Shown one piece after another: positions 22,416 to 33,762 of a DNA stretch of 64,000 bases. The notes under the pieces are model-generated. The model ran no database searches, was not told the origin of the DNA, and saw only the letters and a list, made by a program, of their open reading frames with translations. The translations under genes and the position numbers were made by a program. The DNA lies in contig NC_089273.1 of assembly GCF_963678975.1 (NCBI RefSeq), positions 28,277,073-28,341,072 of the forward strand, in the 5' to 3' direction. How positions within the stretch are numbered: position 1 is the first letter of the stretch; every line of letters starts with the position of its first letter. This DNA comes from Dysidea avara. Lineage: Eukaryota; Porifera; Demospongiae; Dictyoceratida; Dysideidae.

Positions 22416-23780
22416 GCATGAATACAGTTATAGTAAACTAAACTTATATACCTAATTTAGATTTCAAATATGCCCCTACAATCAAATAGTAGTGATTGTG
22501 GTGTCTTTTTTTGGTAATTAATACCTAGCATGCTTAATAACAAGTAATATATTTGTATATACTATTATGTATTACATGAAATGATGGGAGAACAGTCATA
22601 TCAGTTTTCACAGGTAATTATTAGCTAGCCTGGCAGCGCCCACCTCTAGCTGAAACACTGGAATGTTATTAAACAATTATGTCTCAAATAACTACAGCAA
22701 GAATGGCACGTCCAACAGTCACACAAAGTATTTAGTTTGTGAAATAGATTAACGTACAGCTGCTAACATAATCAAACATTCTTTCCATATTGACTAGGCA
22801 CCTTTATGAGTACATCAGCTCCAACTACAAGGCCTATCTTCTTTAAAGAGCATCCTATTGGTGACTATACAAGCAACCTCAATAATGTTACATTTCATAA
22901 AGCTTTGTGACATGTATTATGTACTTCTATAGTATCCATGGTAACTTCATAATAAACATACAAATTACCAACGATGCATCTAATTAGTGTCACCTGTTTT
23001 CTGTTAACACACTACAAATTTTGAATGCTAGAGTGACCAGACCCTTCCTCTAAGCAAAGACACAGGCAACACCAGACTACATAGTGGATAATGTACACAT
23101 AACTCACTCTAACAAACTCTCTGTTTCCCATCTACTTCCCGCATCTGTTTACTGTCAGCTTTATAATGATTATGTTTGCATACTGCACAAGGATGGTAAA
23201 GCTACCTTACAAGAGTGTCAGCTCACACAGGGATGTGCCCACAGTTGCTGGGACCAGCAACCACTACAAATTGACCTCTTATGCAAATGAAGGAGCCCAC
23301 ATTTTATCCTGGACTTAAGTTGTTTCTTGTAGCCATCACTATTCTAAACCTGGTGCTCACATGATACTAAGTTAGTGCAAATTCATGTTTGTTATCGCTA
23401 CACAACTACAACTGCAAATATGTCTGATGGGAAACAGGGGATAGCCTTATTACGCAGCAAAACTGTAAATATTTTCATGTAGGGAAACACACATCAGATC
23501 AGAGAGTGGATAACATGGAAGATGACAGCTAAAGGAAACTTATCACTGTACAAGCTATGTGCATTATTTAGAACAATACAATAACTTGAATTACTTTAGT
23601 CACGGAATAATTACCTCCGCTTTAAGTATCTATTCAAAATAATAGCTTCATTAGTGGTACATATTTGCATCCATTGTCGGGAAGAGAAGCCCTTGTCCCC
23701 TTGTCATATCAATACAGTAACATACCTTCAATTTCAAACAATAAGGTCAAATGACTCGATTTGGTATCAACAACATATAG
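22416..23780. other. Intergenic, no gene recognised
   Basis: AT-rich sequence with scattered short frames (for example 23084-23290, no domain features). No terminal repeats found. Confidence 0.35.
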
Positions 23781-24194
23781 TAGTGTTCTAAAACTAAAGT
23801 ACTCTTAGTAAGGCAAATATGTATCAGTTAACTAAAACTATAACTAAAAGCAAATCGTGTTATAACTAAAACTAAATCTAAAACTAAAAAGAATCCAGAA
23901 AGATAACTAAAACTAAAAGATTTCCTTATGCACAACTAAAACTAAAACTAAAATTACAAAGACAATATAATCATAACTAAATCTATAACTAAAATGAATT
24001 TAGAAGGATTACTATAACTAAAACTAAAATTATTCATGAAACTAGCTATGACTATAACTAAAACAACACAGAGAATATAACCATAACTAAACCAATAACT
24101 AAAAGGAATTAAGAAAAATTACTAAAACTAAAATTATTGACAAAACTGACTATGACTATAACTAAAACTAAAAGTCTTTACTAAAACAACACTA
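23781..24194. mobile_element. hAT-like element filled with ACTAAA repeats, copy 1
   Basis: Ends TAGTGTTCTAAAACTAAAG and the inverse TAGTGTTGTTTTAGTAAAG. The interior is a long degenerate array of (AACTAAA)n. Flanks ACATATAG and AGGTATAG agree at 6 of 8 positions, consistent with an aged 8-bp TSD. Copy 2 lies at 54097-54552. Confidence 0.65.
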
Positions 24195-24596
24195 AGGTAT
24201 AGGTGGCTCTTAGCACCACCAACCATATCAAAGGCCTAAAAGTGATATTTCTTCGAAGGCAACAATCATATCTCCAGTTTCATGGTTGATATAACAATGG
24301 GGTACTACCATGAGCATTCCACAATGGCCAGAAGGGAAGCTGATTTGTGAATGTTGATTTTTTGGTTTGTGGACCCTACGTATGTGAGACCATCAACATT
24401 TCATTCCTTGTAACCCTTCACCGCCCACATCAATAGTACCCACATCACATATTAATTATCTGATTATAGATCACGTAAATGCATTATTTCATGAAGCACA
24501 AGTGTAAGTATTAACTGTACATATAAAGAGTAATTAAAGGGTGGAGACCTTTATGTGGCTACTCTATTACAGTATTCCAATCTATCAAAATCTGTA
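24195..24596. other. Intergenic, no gene recognised
   Basis: Spacer between two transposon-derived segments. No gene or repeat structure recognised. Confidence 0.35.
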
Positions 24597-25162
24597 TACT
24601 GCACGGAGGGAAATTTGGAGGAGGAAAGATTTGGCAATCAAGCAAAATATCACTGTTGGCAAAATAAAATTTGGCAAATTGTTAGCAAAGCGCATGCCCT
24701 ATTTAATTAATGTAAGTACTGATTGCTGTGTCTGAAGCGATAACTGGGAGTGCCACGCCTCTTTGGCGCCTGGAGTCAGCTATCAACTAACAGTACATCC
24801 ACACCCTCCGAAATAGTGAATATCATACTTAATATGGTAGGATTCGCTACTTGTCACGTCTGTTTCGAGGTGAGGTTTGAGGATACCACGTGTACAGTAG
24901 CTGAGTAGCTAGCTACTAGTCTCGTGCGCCTGACCCATAAAGGGCGCGCAAGACTAGCTAGTTACCTAGTGAAGTAGTTGAGGGAGGCTTGGCTCTAGCG
25001 TGATGCCTGGCCCAGTAGCCCTTGGTTGAGTAGAAAAATTGATTAGTTCGAGGCTTGGTTTGCTATTTTCTTCACCAGTAAAATATTTGGATGGAGAAAA
25101 TTTGGGAAATTTATGGTCAATCGCCAAATTTTAACGGCGCCAAAGTTTCCCTCTATACAGTA
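24597..25162. mobile_element. Inverted-repeat element, GAGGGAAA ends
   Basis: Left TACTGCACGGAGGGAAATTT and the inverse of the right end, TACTGTATAGAGGGAAACTT, form TIRs followed by TTTGG motifs. Further ATTTGGC blocks occur in both halves. The flanks suggest a TA target. The 40-bp mini-element at 24917-24956 sits inside it. Confidence 0.55.
24917..24956. mobile_element. Extremely short (40-bp) Mutator-like hairpin element
   Basis: TAGTCTCGTGCGCC and the inverse TAGTCTTGCGCGCC (12 of 14 identical) nearly meet around TGACCCATAAA. The flanks GCTAGCTAC (24908-24916) and GCTAGTTAC (24957-24965) match at 8 of 9 positions, giving a 9-bp TSD. The ends match those of the nested elements at 30.2-31.6 kb, so this appears to be an internally deleted member reduced to its TIRs. 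Confidence 0.65.
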
Positions 25163-25422
25163 CCCATGCACCATGATGAGCAAGAGTGGAAGTCAAGTTA
25201 ACGATCAATAATCACCTCCCACTCACATCAGTTTTTGTTCTACTAGGTGACAGGAAACAAGCAATTATAATGAAGGCCTAATCCAGCATTATATTTTTAC
25301 ATACATTGGCATTGGGTTTGGGGCTGCTTTAGGTGTCATTGTTAAGATCTGGGAGGGGCCACGCCTGACTGAAAATTCTGGGTTAAGCCACCAATTGTAG
25401 ATTCCTTGTCTTTGGTGTCTGG

Positions 25423-25881
25423 TTGAGCTTGGCAATATACTGGTATTGTTAGCAATCTATGATATTTAAGTCATACTAGTTTTGATACCACCTGTTTTTT
25501 TAATACTGGCATACTGCCTTGGGTACTATGACCTCCCTGTGGGCTTGTTTCACCCCATATTTAGAAGGTAACCAGACATGTGACAATGATTGCAGACAGG
25601 TGCTGATGGGATGGTATATTTAACAGAATGGCCCAAACAGCAGAATTGGCAATACTGATGTAGTCTGCAAACCAAACTATGTAAACAAGTTTGTTTGTGG
25701 TAGTTTGTAACTGAGGTTTGCTGAGCTACATGTACCATGGGTATTTGGTACTTTTGTTGAGGTAAATGACAGTTGCTTTAATACTAATGGCTTTTACATT
25801 AATACAGAGATATTTAGTAATACTGTGATACTTTTTATGGAAGGTATACCGTTTGCTATTTTTCAATACCACCCAGCACTA
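25423..25881. mobile_element. hAT-like MITE with exact 8-bp TSD GTGTCTGG
   Basis: Identical GTGTCTGG at 25415-25422 and 25882-25889. Right end CAATACCACCCAGCACTA and the degenerate left end TTGAGCTTGGCAATATACTG are inverted relatives. The interior contains GGTATTG/AATACC motifs like the elements at 21.7 and 37.9 kb. No ORF. Confidence 0.75.
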
Positions 25882-26018
25882 GTGTCTGGTCTCCATTTGC
25901 CCTCTCCAGTTATTTTCAATAGCTGACAGATCTACAGTGATATGGTCCTTATTCTAGTTGAAAATTCTAATTTTTTGTGTACTTGTTAACATTTTTTTTG
26001 TAAATAATTGGTGAACCC

Positions 26019-26510
26019 ATGCATACCGTATCAAAAGAAAGAAATGGTGCCACACACCCTAGCTATATCAATTATTGTCTGAAAAGTGAAGTATCCATTA
26101 CGAGTTGTTGTCAGCTTTGTTTCAAACATTACGGATCAAGAACTATTCAAAAACACCTCTGCAATCCACACATACCAATAGAAAGAATTGGCACTGCATG
26201 CCCCAGTTATCATCTGAAAAGTGAAGTATCTTCATTGTCGGCTATGGTCAACCCGTTACACAATATTACGAATCAAGAACTGTTCAAAAAGCACCTCTCC
26301 AATCAAAGTATAGCCACTATGAAAATTACAGACAATTTCCATTACAACGGGAAGCCATCATGTACTACCGCCAAATCAACACTTTTCACTGTCAGCAAAG
26401 ATGAATGGGACAGTGCACTGTACATACTGCAGTATGCCAAAGGCACCTCTTGGGTCGAAGCGATGTCGAACAGTGAAAAAATTCAAGCTGTAGCCTTAGC
26501 CATTATCTAG
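26019..26510 (+). CDS. Hypothetical protein (163 aa)
   Basis: ATG 26019 to TAG 26508-26510, with an in-frame stop shortly upstream. The protein is Ser/Thr/His-rich and contains a weak internal duplication: GATHPSYINYCLKSEVS (about residues 10-26) resembles GTACPSYHLKSEVS (about 57-70). There is no signal peptide, membrane segment or recognised domain. The C-terminal third (DEWDSALYILQYAKGTSW) looks more protein-like than chance. It could be a gene, a last exon or a decayed element ORF. I do not recognise it. Confidence 0.3.
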   Translation: MHTVSKERNGATHPSYINYCLKSEVSITSCCQLCFKHYGSRTIQKHLCNPHIPIERIGTACPSYHLKSEVSSLSAMVNPLHNITNQELFKKHLSNQSIATMKITDNFHYNGKPSCTTAKSTLFTVSKDEWDSALYILQYAKGTSWVEAMSNSEKIQAVALAII

Positions 26511-27333
26511 TTATGCTTGTCTGAAGGCATCAATTAATCAGCCAGTCAGTCATTAGAAAATTCCATTAAATAATTTTATTTTTTAATTCAGTAGCAGCTT
26601 GGTCGATCTCAGATTGTTTGGGCTTAGTTTTTCCTAACCAATACGTCTTCGTTGTGTGGGAAAAGTGAGGCTGGTTTTTGGCGATGTTTCTTCATGGACC
26701 ACGCCCACTCCTTTTGTGGTCCCTACTATGATAATACTGTATGATGGTAAACAACGCATACACACAAACTAACTCCCTTACTTATCACTCCAGTAATCTT
26801 AATAGTTCTTTTCTTCACTCCAGCAAAGTTTCCAGTAGCGAGAGCGTTTGGTCGAGGGGTCCGAAACTACGGGGTTCTCGAACGACGTGATTCTGAATCG
26901 CACTGATTCTACAACTGACTCTGTGATCCCAACATTGATTCCTGTGATTGGTGCTAATCAAACTTGTTTCCAAATAAGGATATATAGAAATACGGAGAAA
27001 CACAAAGATTTACAGCAAAATTTAACAAGCATCACCCATTATTTTCCGGATATTTCCGGTAAATGGAGAGCTTCAAGAAACCCACACAGGCAATCGTGTT
27101 GTTATCTACCACTGTAACCCATAGCTGGTTGTACATATTAAGCATTTAACATAGCTAACACATAGATAGCCACATGTATTTTTCAATATAAACATTATAT
27201 CTGTGTAAGCTAAGGTACAAAAAATACATTACTATAATAATTGAATACAGTCTGTCAGCTACACTACACAACATTAATATAAACTAATAAAACATTTAGC
27301 TGTTATTGGCTAGGATTCTGTTAATCAAACTGT
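26511..27333. other. Intergenic, includes 3' flank of TRAF paralog B
   Basis: AT-rich sequence. The right-hand part probably holds the 3' UTR of the minus-strand TRAF gene. Short frames at 26815-27117 on both strands look random. Confidence 0.35.
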
Positions 27334-28668
27334 TTACTCTAACTTGCAAATTTGAAAAAACAAACAGTCATTTTTAAGAAACTGACAGGTGGATGATACA
27401 TTGTGGAGGTCGTGATGAGTTATAAACTCCATATTACCCCAACCTTCTGTTCTGAAAGTTGCAACAAGATTTCCAGTCACTCTGCTTGCTTTACCGACTG
27501 GTGTATTGCTATCATATATTACTATTGTTTTACGATGGGCACAGTCACTGATTTGGTTCAACAAAACTACTTCAAACTTTCCCTTCAGTGGCCAACTGAG
27601 ATGATCATCATTGGGACCCTTCATAAGGTGAAGTGTGACTGAATAGTAAACATGACGGACAACACTTAAGGTGGTGAATTTAAGAAACATCTTGTATCCT
27701 GTTTCATGAGTGAAGAATGGAGTACTGTAACAAGCCCGTTCAGACACTCGTCTTCTTAAGACACTACTACCACTGCCAGAAAAATTGGCCAGTTTTAATA
27801 TCACTGGTGCTACTTCTCCTGATCCCTTTGTGGCTGCCATTGCATTTATCCTCACATTCCAAATTCCAAACAAGCCATCAAGTTGCTTCTGTGCAATGTT
27901 AAGCTCTATTTCAATTTCATCCAATTTCTCTGCAGTATTCCTTTCTGTGTTATTGACACCTGCTTCAACTTCATTCTGTAACTTGAATAGCTCATTATTG
28001 GTGATGAAAAGGTGGTCATAAAACTGCTCTTTATTATGCTGCTTCATATCTTTGCGGGCAACCAGCTCTGCACAGCCTATACAATGAAACGGACATTCGA
28101 CTTTTGTAAGAGGGCAGACATCTTTGTGCTTCTCCTTATCTCGACGAGGGATGCCATCTATCTCACAGTTATTGGGACAAGGTACCAACTCACTGAGACA
28201 TTGTTCATTATGTTCATCAGTTATGTACTGGTGTGTGCCTGTAGTAAAGCAGTACTGGCAGACAGCAGGACGACAAGGACACTTGTCTCTCATGTGGATA
28301 TTAACACTTTGTCTTGGTATCATGGAATCACATCCAAGAGAACATTTCACCCACAAAAATTGACAGCTAACAAGGTGATTATCAAGTTTGGACAGTGCTC
28401 CCTGCCACCTGCACATATTTGGTTTGTTAGTACAGTACACCTCTAGAGCTTTAATAGTACGATCAACTTGTTTGTTTGGGACCACAGTAAACTGTTTATC
28501 ACAGTTCATAGGACACACTGTGGTGTTATAGAGACATGACTTACAGAAGAGATATCCACAACACACACTGAGCTGAGGATCACGACTGACATTATGACAA
28601 ACACAACATGTTAACATTGATGGTGGTGTGTTCACAAACTGGTATTTTGACCAATCAGATTCTGCCAT
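27334..28668 (-). CDS. TRAF-type protein, paralog B, with altered RING (444 aa)
   Basis: Same architecture as the 17.8-kb paralog: RING-like region residues 21-56, TRAF zinc fingers about 80-225 (CSLGCD, CPCRPAVCQYC, CPNNC, CPFHCIGC), coiled coil about 235-280, MATH about 285-440 with MKGPNDDHLSWPLKG and LLNQI. In the RING, the metal-binding His of CGHxFC is Tyr39 (CCGYLFCKSC) and the last pair is CPMNC instead of CPMC, so zinc binding and E2 recruitment may be impaired. ATG 28668 is preceded by an acceptor TTTATAG about 11 bases upstream, so the earlier in-frame ATG at 28731 falls inside the intron. Likely an adaptor acting with its TRAF neighbours. Confidence 0.88.
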   Translation of the reverse strand: MAESDWSKYQFVNTPPSMLTCCVCHNVSRDPQLSVCCGYLFCKSCLYNTTVCPMNCDKQFTVVPNKQVDRTIKALEVYCTNKPNMCRWQGALSKLDNHLVSCQFLWVKCSLGCDSMIPRQSVNIHMRDKCPCRPAVCQYCFTTGTHQYITDEHNEQCLSELVPCPNNCEIDGIPRRDKEKHKDVCPLTKVECPFHCIGCAELVARKDMKQHNKEQFYDHLFITNNELFKLQNEVEAGVNNTERNTAEKLDEIEIELNIAQKQLDGLFGIWNVRINAMAATKGSGEVAPVILKLANFSGSGSSVLRRRVSERACYSTPFFTHETGYKMFLKFTTLSVVRHVYYSVTLHLMKGPNDDHLSWPLKGKFEVVLLNQISDCAHRKTIVIYDSNTPVGKASRVTGNLVATFRTEGWGNMEFITHHDLHNVSSTCQFLKNDCLFFQICKLE

Positions 28669-29586
28669 CTTTATATCACCTATAAACTGTGTAATATAGA
28701 TGATCATTACAGTACACAGAAACAGTGACATGTATACTACATACTAAACTTATACTCATAACATTTCAATTTAACCATAGCAGTCATGTGTCATGGTCTG
28801 AGTGGATGAACTTGTTATCATCATCTAAGGTGAGTCAAGATTTCAACAGTTGGGTTGTGTATAGTAGGTGTCTTGGTTGTGTGGTACACATCATGATGTC
28901 CACACCATTCATGTAACATAGCTAGGAAACTTTCGTAAGCTAAAACTATATGCATACGGAGAGTCAATAATTTTATGAATGCACATAATGAACACCTACA
29001 AGTTGTTCACTGGATTAGCTGTACTAGGCCAGCCTGGCCATCATAGTTTAGGGCTAGATATATCCCTGAGTTCACAATGGTATACACAAGAGTAGATAAA
29101 GGAGATTATTTACTCTTGGTGAAGCCATCAATACAATCACATTAAAACCAAAAACATTTCAGGGGAATATATCTATAAACACTGTATAGCTTTAAGGGGC
29201 ATTTATAGAAGCCAGACACAAAAGAATTTCAAAGCCATTCATATAGGATGTGATGTCATTGTGTGTGTCTAGAAGGAACCTTGGTAGCAGATACAAAACA
29301 ATGTGTTGCCAACAGCTTGACACACACAGGCTAATGGTGTTGGCGATCAGCAAGTTAATTCATATTACCCAGGCCTTCACTGTGACTACCACTCATCCAA
29401 CAAGTCAAGAATGATAGTACAGTACTGATAAGATCACAACTGATTATGAAATAATATGTTAAGCTTACAGCAATATAACCTAGCTCGCTAGTCTGCTATA
29501 TTGTAGCTTAGGGGATATTATGACTGAAACGTCAGGGTAGGAATCTGAACCATATACTGTTTATAATGTTTTGCACCTATTGCCCT
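28669..29586. other. 5' intron and upstream region of TRAF paralog B
   Basis: Presumed intron or promoter of the minus-strand TRAF gene. No upstream exon, coding frame or transposon ends recognised. Confidence 0.35.
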
Positions 29587-29830
29587 AGGGCATAGGTGGG
29601 ACTTTACAGGGGAAATTGACACAAAACTGTTGTCGCACAATGGGCATTTGACAAGCTCCCAAATAGGCTTTGTTGCTGCCTTCTATACAATGTCAAATCA
29701 ACGTGTTGCACCAGGAGTTTATGGTGGGGATTTGACATGCAGGGTTTGCCCCTTCTTTGACATTCAGGTGTGTCAAATCCCCATATATTCCCGAGGGGAG
29801 AGTAGTGGGGCAATACATAGATATTCACTC
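29587..29830 (+). repeat. Dispersed repeat, copy B
   Basis: Inverted relative of 13985-14230, with the same order of motifs (GACTTTACA, AATTGACA, GGGCATTTGACAA, GGTGGGGATTTGACA). Noncoding, class unknown. Confidence 0.6.
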
Positions 29831-29956
29831 ACTTCTTGAAACTGTTTAGTCTTCAATCTTCACGACACTAGGCTAAAATTTAAAGTTCATCCCCCGCGCG
29901 TAGTCCGAAGTAATAATTCCTATACGCGCTTAGATCTTGGTGAAGTATCTCACCCA

Positions 29957-29991
29957 GGTATCTCACCCACTCTACAGCGGGTGAGATACCG
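29957..29991. repeat. Short hairpin
   Basis: GGTATCTCACCC and GGGTGAGATACC form a 12-bp inverted repeat separated by about 10 bases, upstream of the large nested palindrome. Origin unknown. Confidence 0.6.
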
Positions 29992-30237
29992 TACTACCGG
30001 GCAGTTAGAGAAACGTGATAGTCACTACTAACTTGGGTAAGTATAATGATTATTACCTTGTTGTGTACCCGTCAGTCAGTGCACTTTTTTATGAATTGTC
30101 AGAATTTAAGAAATTGGATTACATGTTGAAACTTCGTTTTGTGTATGTATGTATGTACTGTAAGTTACTCATTTTGTATTTGTGTTCTCAGGGCATAGCT
30201 GAAAAACAGCCTTTTTGGTAGTCTCGCGTGGCCAGAC

Positions 30238-31043
30238 TAGTCTCGTGCCCAGACCGCTTTTTTTCTTTTTGTGTGGGGGCGGAGAAAAAAAGGGTCTGGT
30301 GGATCTCCAATACATTTTTTGTGCAGCCGAATCTACAACTTTTGTAGTCTCGCGGCGCCCGACCCTAAAAAGAGGGTCTGGTGAAACTGTGTACAAAAAG
30401 TTTGGCGCTGCCGGAATGTTGGAAGCTCCAATCAGATCGCTCCATTTCAAATTGATTATGTAATGTGTACGTTTCAAAAGATTTGCGGCTTACGGTTAAT
30501 TACATCCGGTGACTCTGCTGCTTAAACTCATTGAGAAAACAGCCATACAATTCTGTTGGGTTCGTTTTAATGTTGAATAAATAAAGTAGCGCTATTGGTT
30601 TGGTGATGCTGTAAGCGGATCTGGTTGAATGGATGTTGTAACGTAAACAGTGCACTTACGTAACACGTAAAACGTCATCCAATAAACATTCCAGAGCTCA
30701 AACTTTTTGTACACAGTTTCACCAGACCCTCTTTTTAGGGTCGGGCGCCGCGAGACTACAACTTTTGGGGATCGTTGATTATAGTTGTGATGAATAGCAA
30801 AGGCCTGTTAACGAAGCGACAATAGGAAATACGGCGTGCGTACCCAAGGATGCAGCCTTGCCAAGCAACCGCGCGCCGTATTTCCTATTGTTGCTTCGTT
30901 AACAAGCCTTTGCTATTCATTACCACTAATCAACGATCCCCAAAAGTTGTAGATCCGGCTGCACAAAAAATGTATTGGAGATCCACCAGACCCTTTTTTT
31001 CTCCGCCCCCACACAGAAAAAAAGCGGTCTGGGCACGAGACTA
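30238..31043. mobile_element. Mutator-like foldback element (level 2 of nest)
   Basis: Exact 9-bp TSD TGGCCAGAC at 30229-30237 and 31044-31052 shows insertion into the outer element's left TIR. Ends are TAGTCTCGTGCCCAGACC and its inverse. Excluding the level-3 insert and one TSD copy, the original element is about 383 bp and nearly a perfect hairpin, its arms meeting around 30841-30867. Confidence 0.85.
30345..30758. mobile_element. Mutator-like foldback element (level 3 of nest)
   Basis: Exact 9-bp TSD CAACTTTTG at 30336-30344 and 30759-30767 shows insertion into one arm of the level-2 element. The TIRs of about 58 bp start TAGTCTCGCGGCGCCCGACC and are virtually identical. The 300-bp interior is noncoding. 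Confidence 0.85.
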
Positions 31044-31647
31044 TGGCCAGACCGCTTTTTCTCCGTCACGGCGCTTATCGATTAGAGATTATAAGCGCCT
31101 ACTCCGAAATAGGGTCTGGTCCAGAATCAATACGTAAACTTGTTTTCACACCCCAAACAAAAGCTCGAGGTGTTTAATCAACTTTCATCATAAAACGTAC
31201 TTCCTTTTAATTTTCAAGCCACGTACACACTGGAACCATGAAGAATAGCCAGTAGAGTCGATGAGAAACACTGAGGCTGGTTTTCTAAGGCTAAAAAGAA
31301 CACGGGTTGATTCCTTGCTCAGTTTGCCTTATAGCCTTTTCGTTTACACAAGGAATCGATCCGTTACCCTTTTTAATCGTAGAATACCAGCCTCAGTGTC
31401 TCTCATCAACTCTACCGGCTATCGTCCATGGCATTTCCAGTGCGTACATGGCTTGAGATTTAAAAGGAAATATATGTTTTATGATGAAAGTTGATTAAAC
31501 ACCCCGAGCTCTTGCTTGGGGTGTGAAAATGAGTTTACGTATTGATTCTGGACCAGACCCTATTTCGGAGTAGGCGCTTATAATCTCTAATCGATAAGCG
31601 CCGTGACGGAGAAAAAGCGGTCTGGCCATGCGAAACTACCTTCTAGG

Positions 31648-32065
31648 CTGATGCTATTTTCCCTGATTTAATAAAGTAAATAGATTTTTTTTTTAAATGC
31701 CTGGCACTTTGCTACTGTTACCTTACACATTGACAACATTGTAAATGATGTAGTTTCATTAGTACTCATGGTCCTTTACTTTCAGACCTTGAGCGTACTG
31801 GTTTATTTGTTGAACTAGTTAGAAGTTGGGTGTCTAGGTCACTTCTGCCATCAACAATATCTAGAGTTTGTCATCTACATAAACGCTACGCTATAAGACA
31901 TCATCTACATTTGCGAATAAGCTGTCGTCAGAATTGTGGGATATTAAACTTTTAACTGTTTTTTTAGTTAATGTATACTGTAATTTACGGTTTTGTCTTG
32001 CCAGGGATCCAGCTACCTGTGTTTCAAGTAGTTGTATATCCCAAGGGGTGTCATGTAGGTGCGTG
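31648..32065. other. Intergenic, no gene recognised
   Basis: Flank of the nested element. No gene or terminal repeats. Confidence 0.4.
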
Positions 32066-32291
32066 CTGTAGGTAGATCTGCGGCCGCGGTCAAAGTCTTG
32101 ACCGGCCGAAATTTTGCTTTTACCTGTGACTAAGAGCTTTTTTCAACCTTTGATCGGTGACTTAGTGATGATATTTTAACACTTTTCGATTGTGGGTTGG
32201 AAGCTTTTACCCTTGACTGTTGAATTGGCATGATTTTGGTGGCCTTGACCTTTGACTTAGACTTTGACCGCGGTCGCAGATCTACCTACAG
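32066..32291. mobile_element. Palindromic MITE, CTGTAGGTAGATCTGCG ends
   Basis: CTGTAGGTAGATCTGCGGCC and the inverse CTGTAGGTAGATCTGCGACC run on through CGCGGTCAAAGTC, giving about 32-bp TIRs with one mismatch. The interior has further GACCTTTGACTT-type motifs. I could not define a TSD. No ORF. Confidence 0.75.
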
Positions 32292-33762
32292 TGAATACCT
32301 GTGTGTCACCCCCTTGTTAGGCCCCCCTTACCTTATAGCTATTCCTGTATGTTGTCATTATCATGTCCTCCACTACTATAACAACATGTATATTACCATA
32401 CGACTAGTAACATCATCCATACTTGGTACATGTGACTAGTGTCTTCAGGGCTACCCAGTGGTACTACTGTCTGAGCGCACAGATAGCTGCTTTGCATGCT
32501 GTTAAGTGTTTTAATAACGTCAAAAGTTACCGAAAGTTCCACAGTGATACATTAATCCAAATCTGGAACAATTTCTCGTGTTTAGAATTGAAAGCTAGTA
32601 GTGTTGTCCAGTCAAGTATTCAGTGATTGGCCATAGCAGGTTAACGATAATCAATAGTTCCTAGTACTAATAATGACACTTCCTTCATGGCATATATACT
32701 AGAACACCTTAAACCACGAGATTGCATGTTTCTCGCACTTACCACCCATCAAACATAGCCAGAAAGCATATGTACGTATTTTGATGGCATGCAACATAGA
32801 AAAGTGAGAACTACTAACTTATAGTGGTACAGTCCCTTATGACATTTGAAAATCCATGAGTTGTAAATTGCTAAAATTTTGTGGCATAGAACTGATTCAA
32901 AACATGTTTGCTTCATTTGTAATAATACATACGTAATTAGTTTCAAAAATCATCAGGGTGGTATCAGAGGAGGTTGGTCACATGTCATCAAACATCTCGT
33001 GATCTTAAAAGAAAAGTTCAACCCATTCAACCCCGACATCTCAGTATCCATATAAAGTATTCTAATGCACTTATTGATATCAATAAATTACGGTTCCCAG
33101 AACCCTTCTTTCAGCTGCCCAACACTTTGCAAGGCTTTTATAACCAAGAAACAAACACTGTATTCCTCGTGAATGTGACAAAGGACTTCACAATATTGAT
33201 GCTAATTTCAGGCACCATATGTAATCATATGTAGCAGTACGTCTCAGGGCTATGAAGCGTGACCAATCTCTTCTGGGGTGGTATTAGAGCATTTACCAGT
33301 CCAATGTGTGCTATTTAATTGTCAGTACAACAAGAAATGGCTCACTTAAATTTCCTCTGATTTCCTTCTACTATATGTATATAACTTTTGTTTGAATTGT
33401 TCTTTCATGATTTTGTGATTTGATATAGAATCTTTATATATTGTGATATAAGCCTAGGTGTAGATTTTAGCTATAATTAGAGAAAATATACCCAAGATGT
33501 CATTGTACACTGTACTTTTTTGATAATAGAGCCTGCAATATTGTATGCTAGTCATGTACCATGCTGTATTATACATCTAGCACATCAGTGCTTCAAGTAT
33601 TATCAGTGTAAATGCACAAGCTGAGTGATAAGTTTGTATATCGTGATATATATCAATAATTGTGATAGGAAAATATCCTATATCGCACACCCCTTTTTGC
33701 TACGTATGTTTGTTGTTGTGTTTAGGTTGAAATTTGTTGTATACATATGACAAGTTACTACA
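32292..33762. other. Intergenic and 5' region of TRAF paralog C
   Basis: AT-rich. Near 33650-33695 a TATATCGCACACCCC end resembles the right terminus of a hAT MITE, but no partner end was found. An acceptor TTGTTGTGTTTAG ends at 33725, so the last part is the 5' intron and 5' UTR of the next gene. Confidence 0.4.

Larger units (their letters stand above)
30219..31638. mobile_element. Outer Mutator-like foldback element (level 1 of nest)
   Basis: Ends TAGTCTCGCGTGGCCAGAC and the inverse TAGTTTCGCATGGCCAGAC. Flanks CCTTTTTGG (30210-30218) and CCTTCTAGG (31639-31647) agree at 7 of 9 positions, consistent with an old 9-bp TSD. Removing the level-2 insertion and its duplicated target leaves about 605 bp that folds almost entirely on itself: 31053-31330 pairs with 31345-31627. 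No ORF. The 9-bp TSD with long TIRs fits MULE-type MITEs. Confidence 0.8.

Noticed and set aside
28012-28446. 144-aa plus-strand frame
   Set aside because: Antisense shadow of the TRAF paralog B coding exon.
33650-33695. hAT-like right end ATATCGCACACCCC
   Set aside because: No matching left end or TSD found upstream, so not called as an element.
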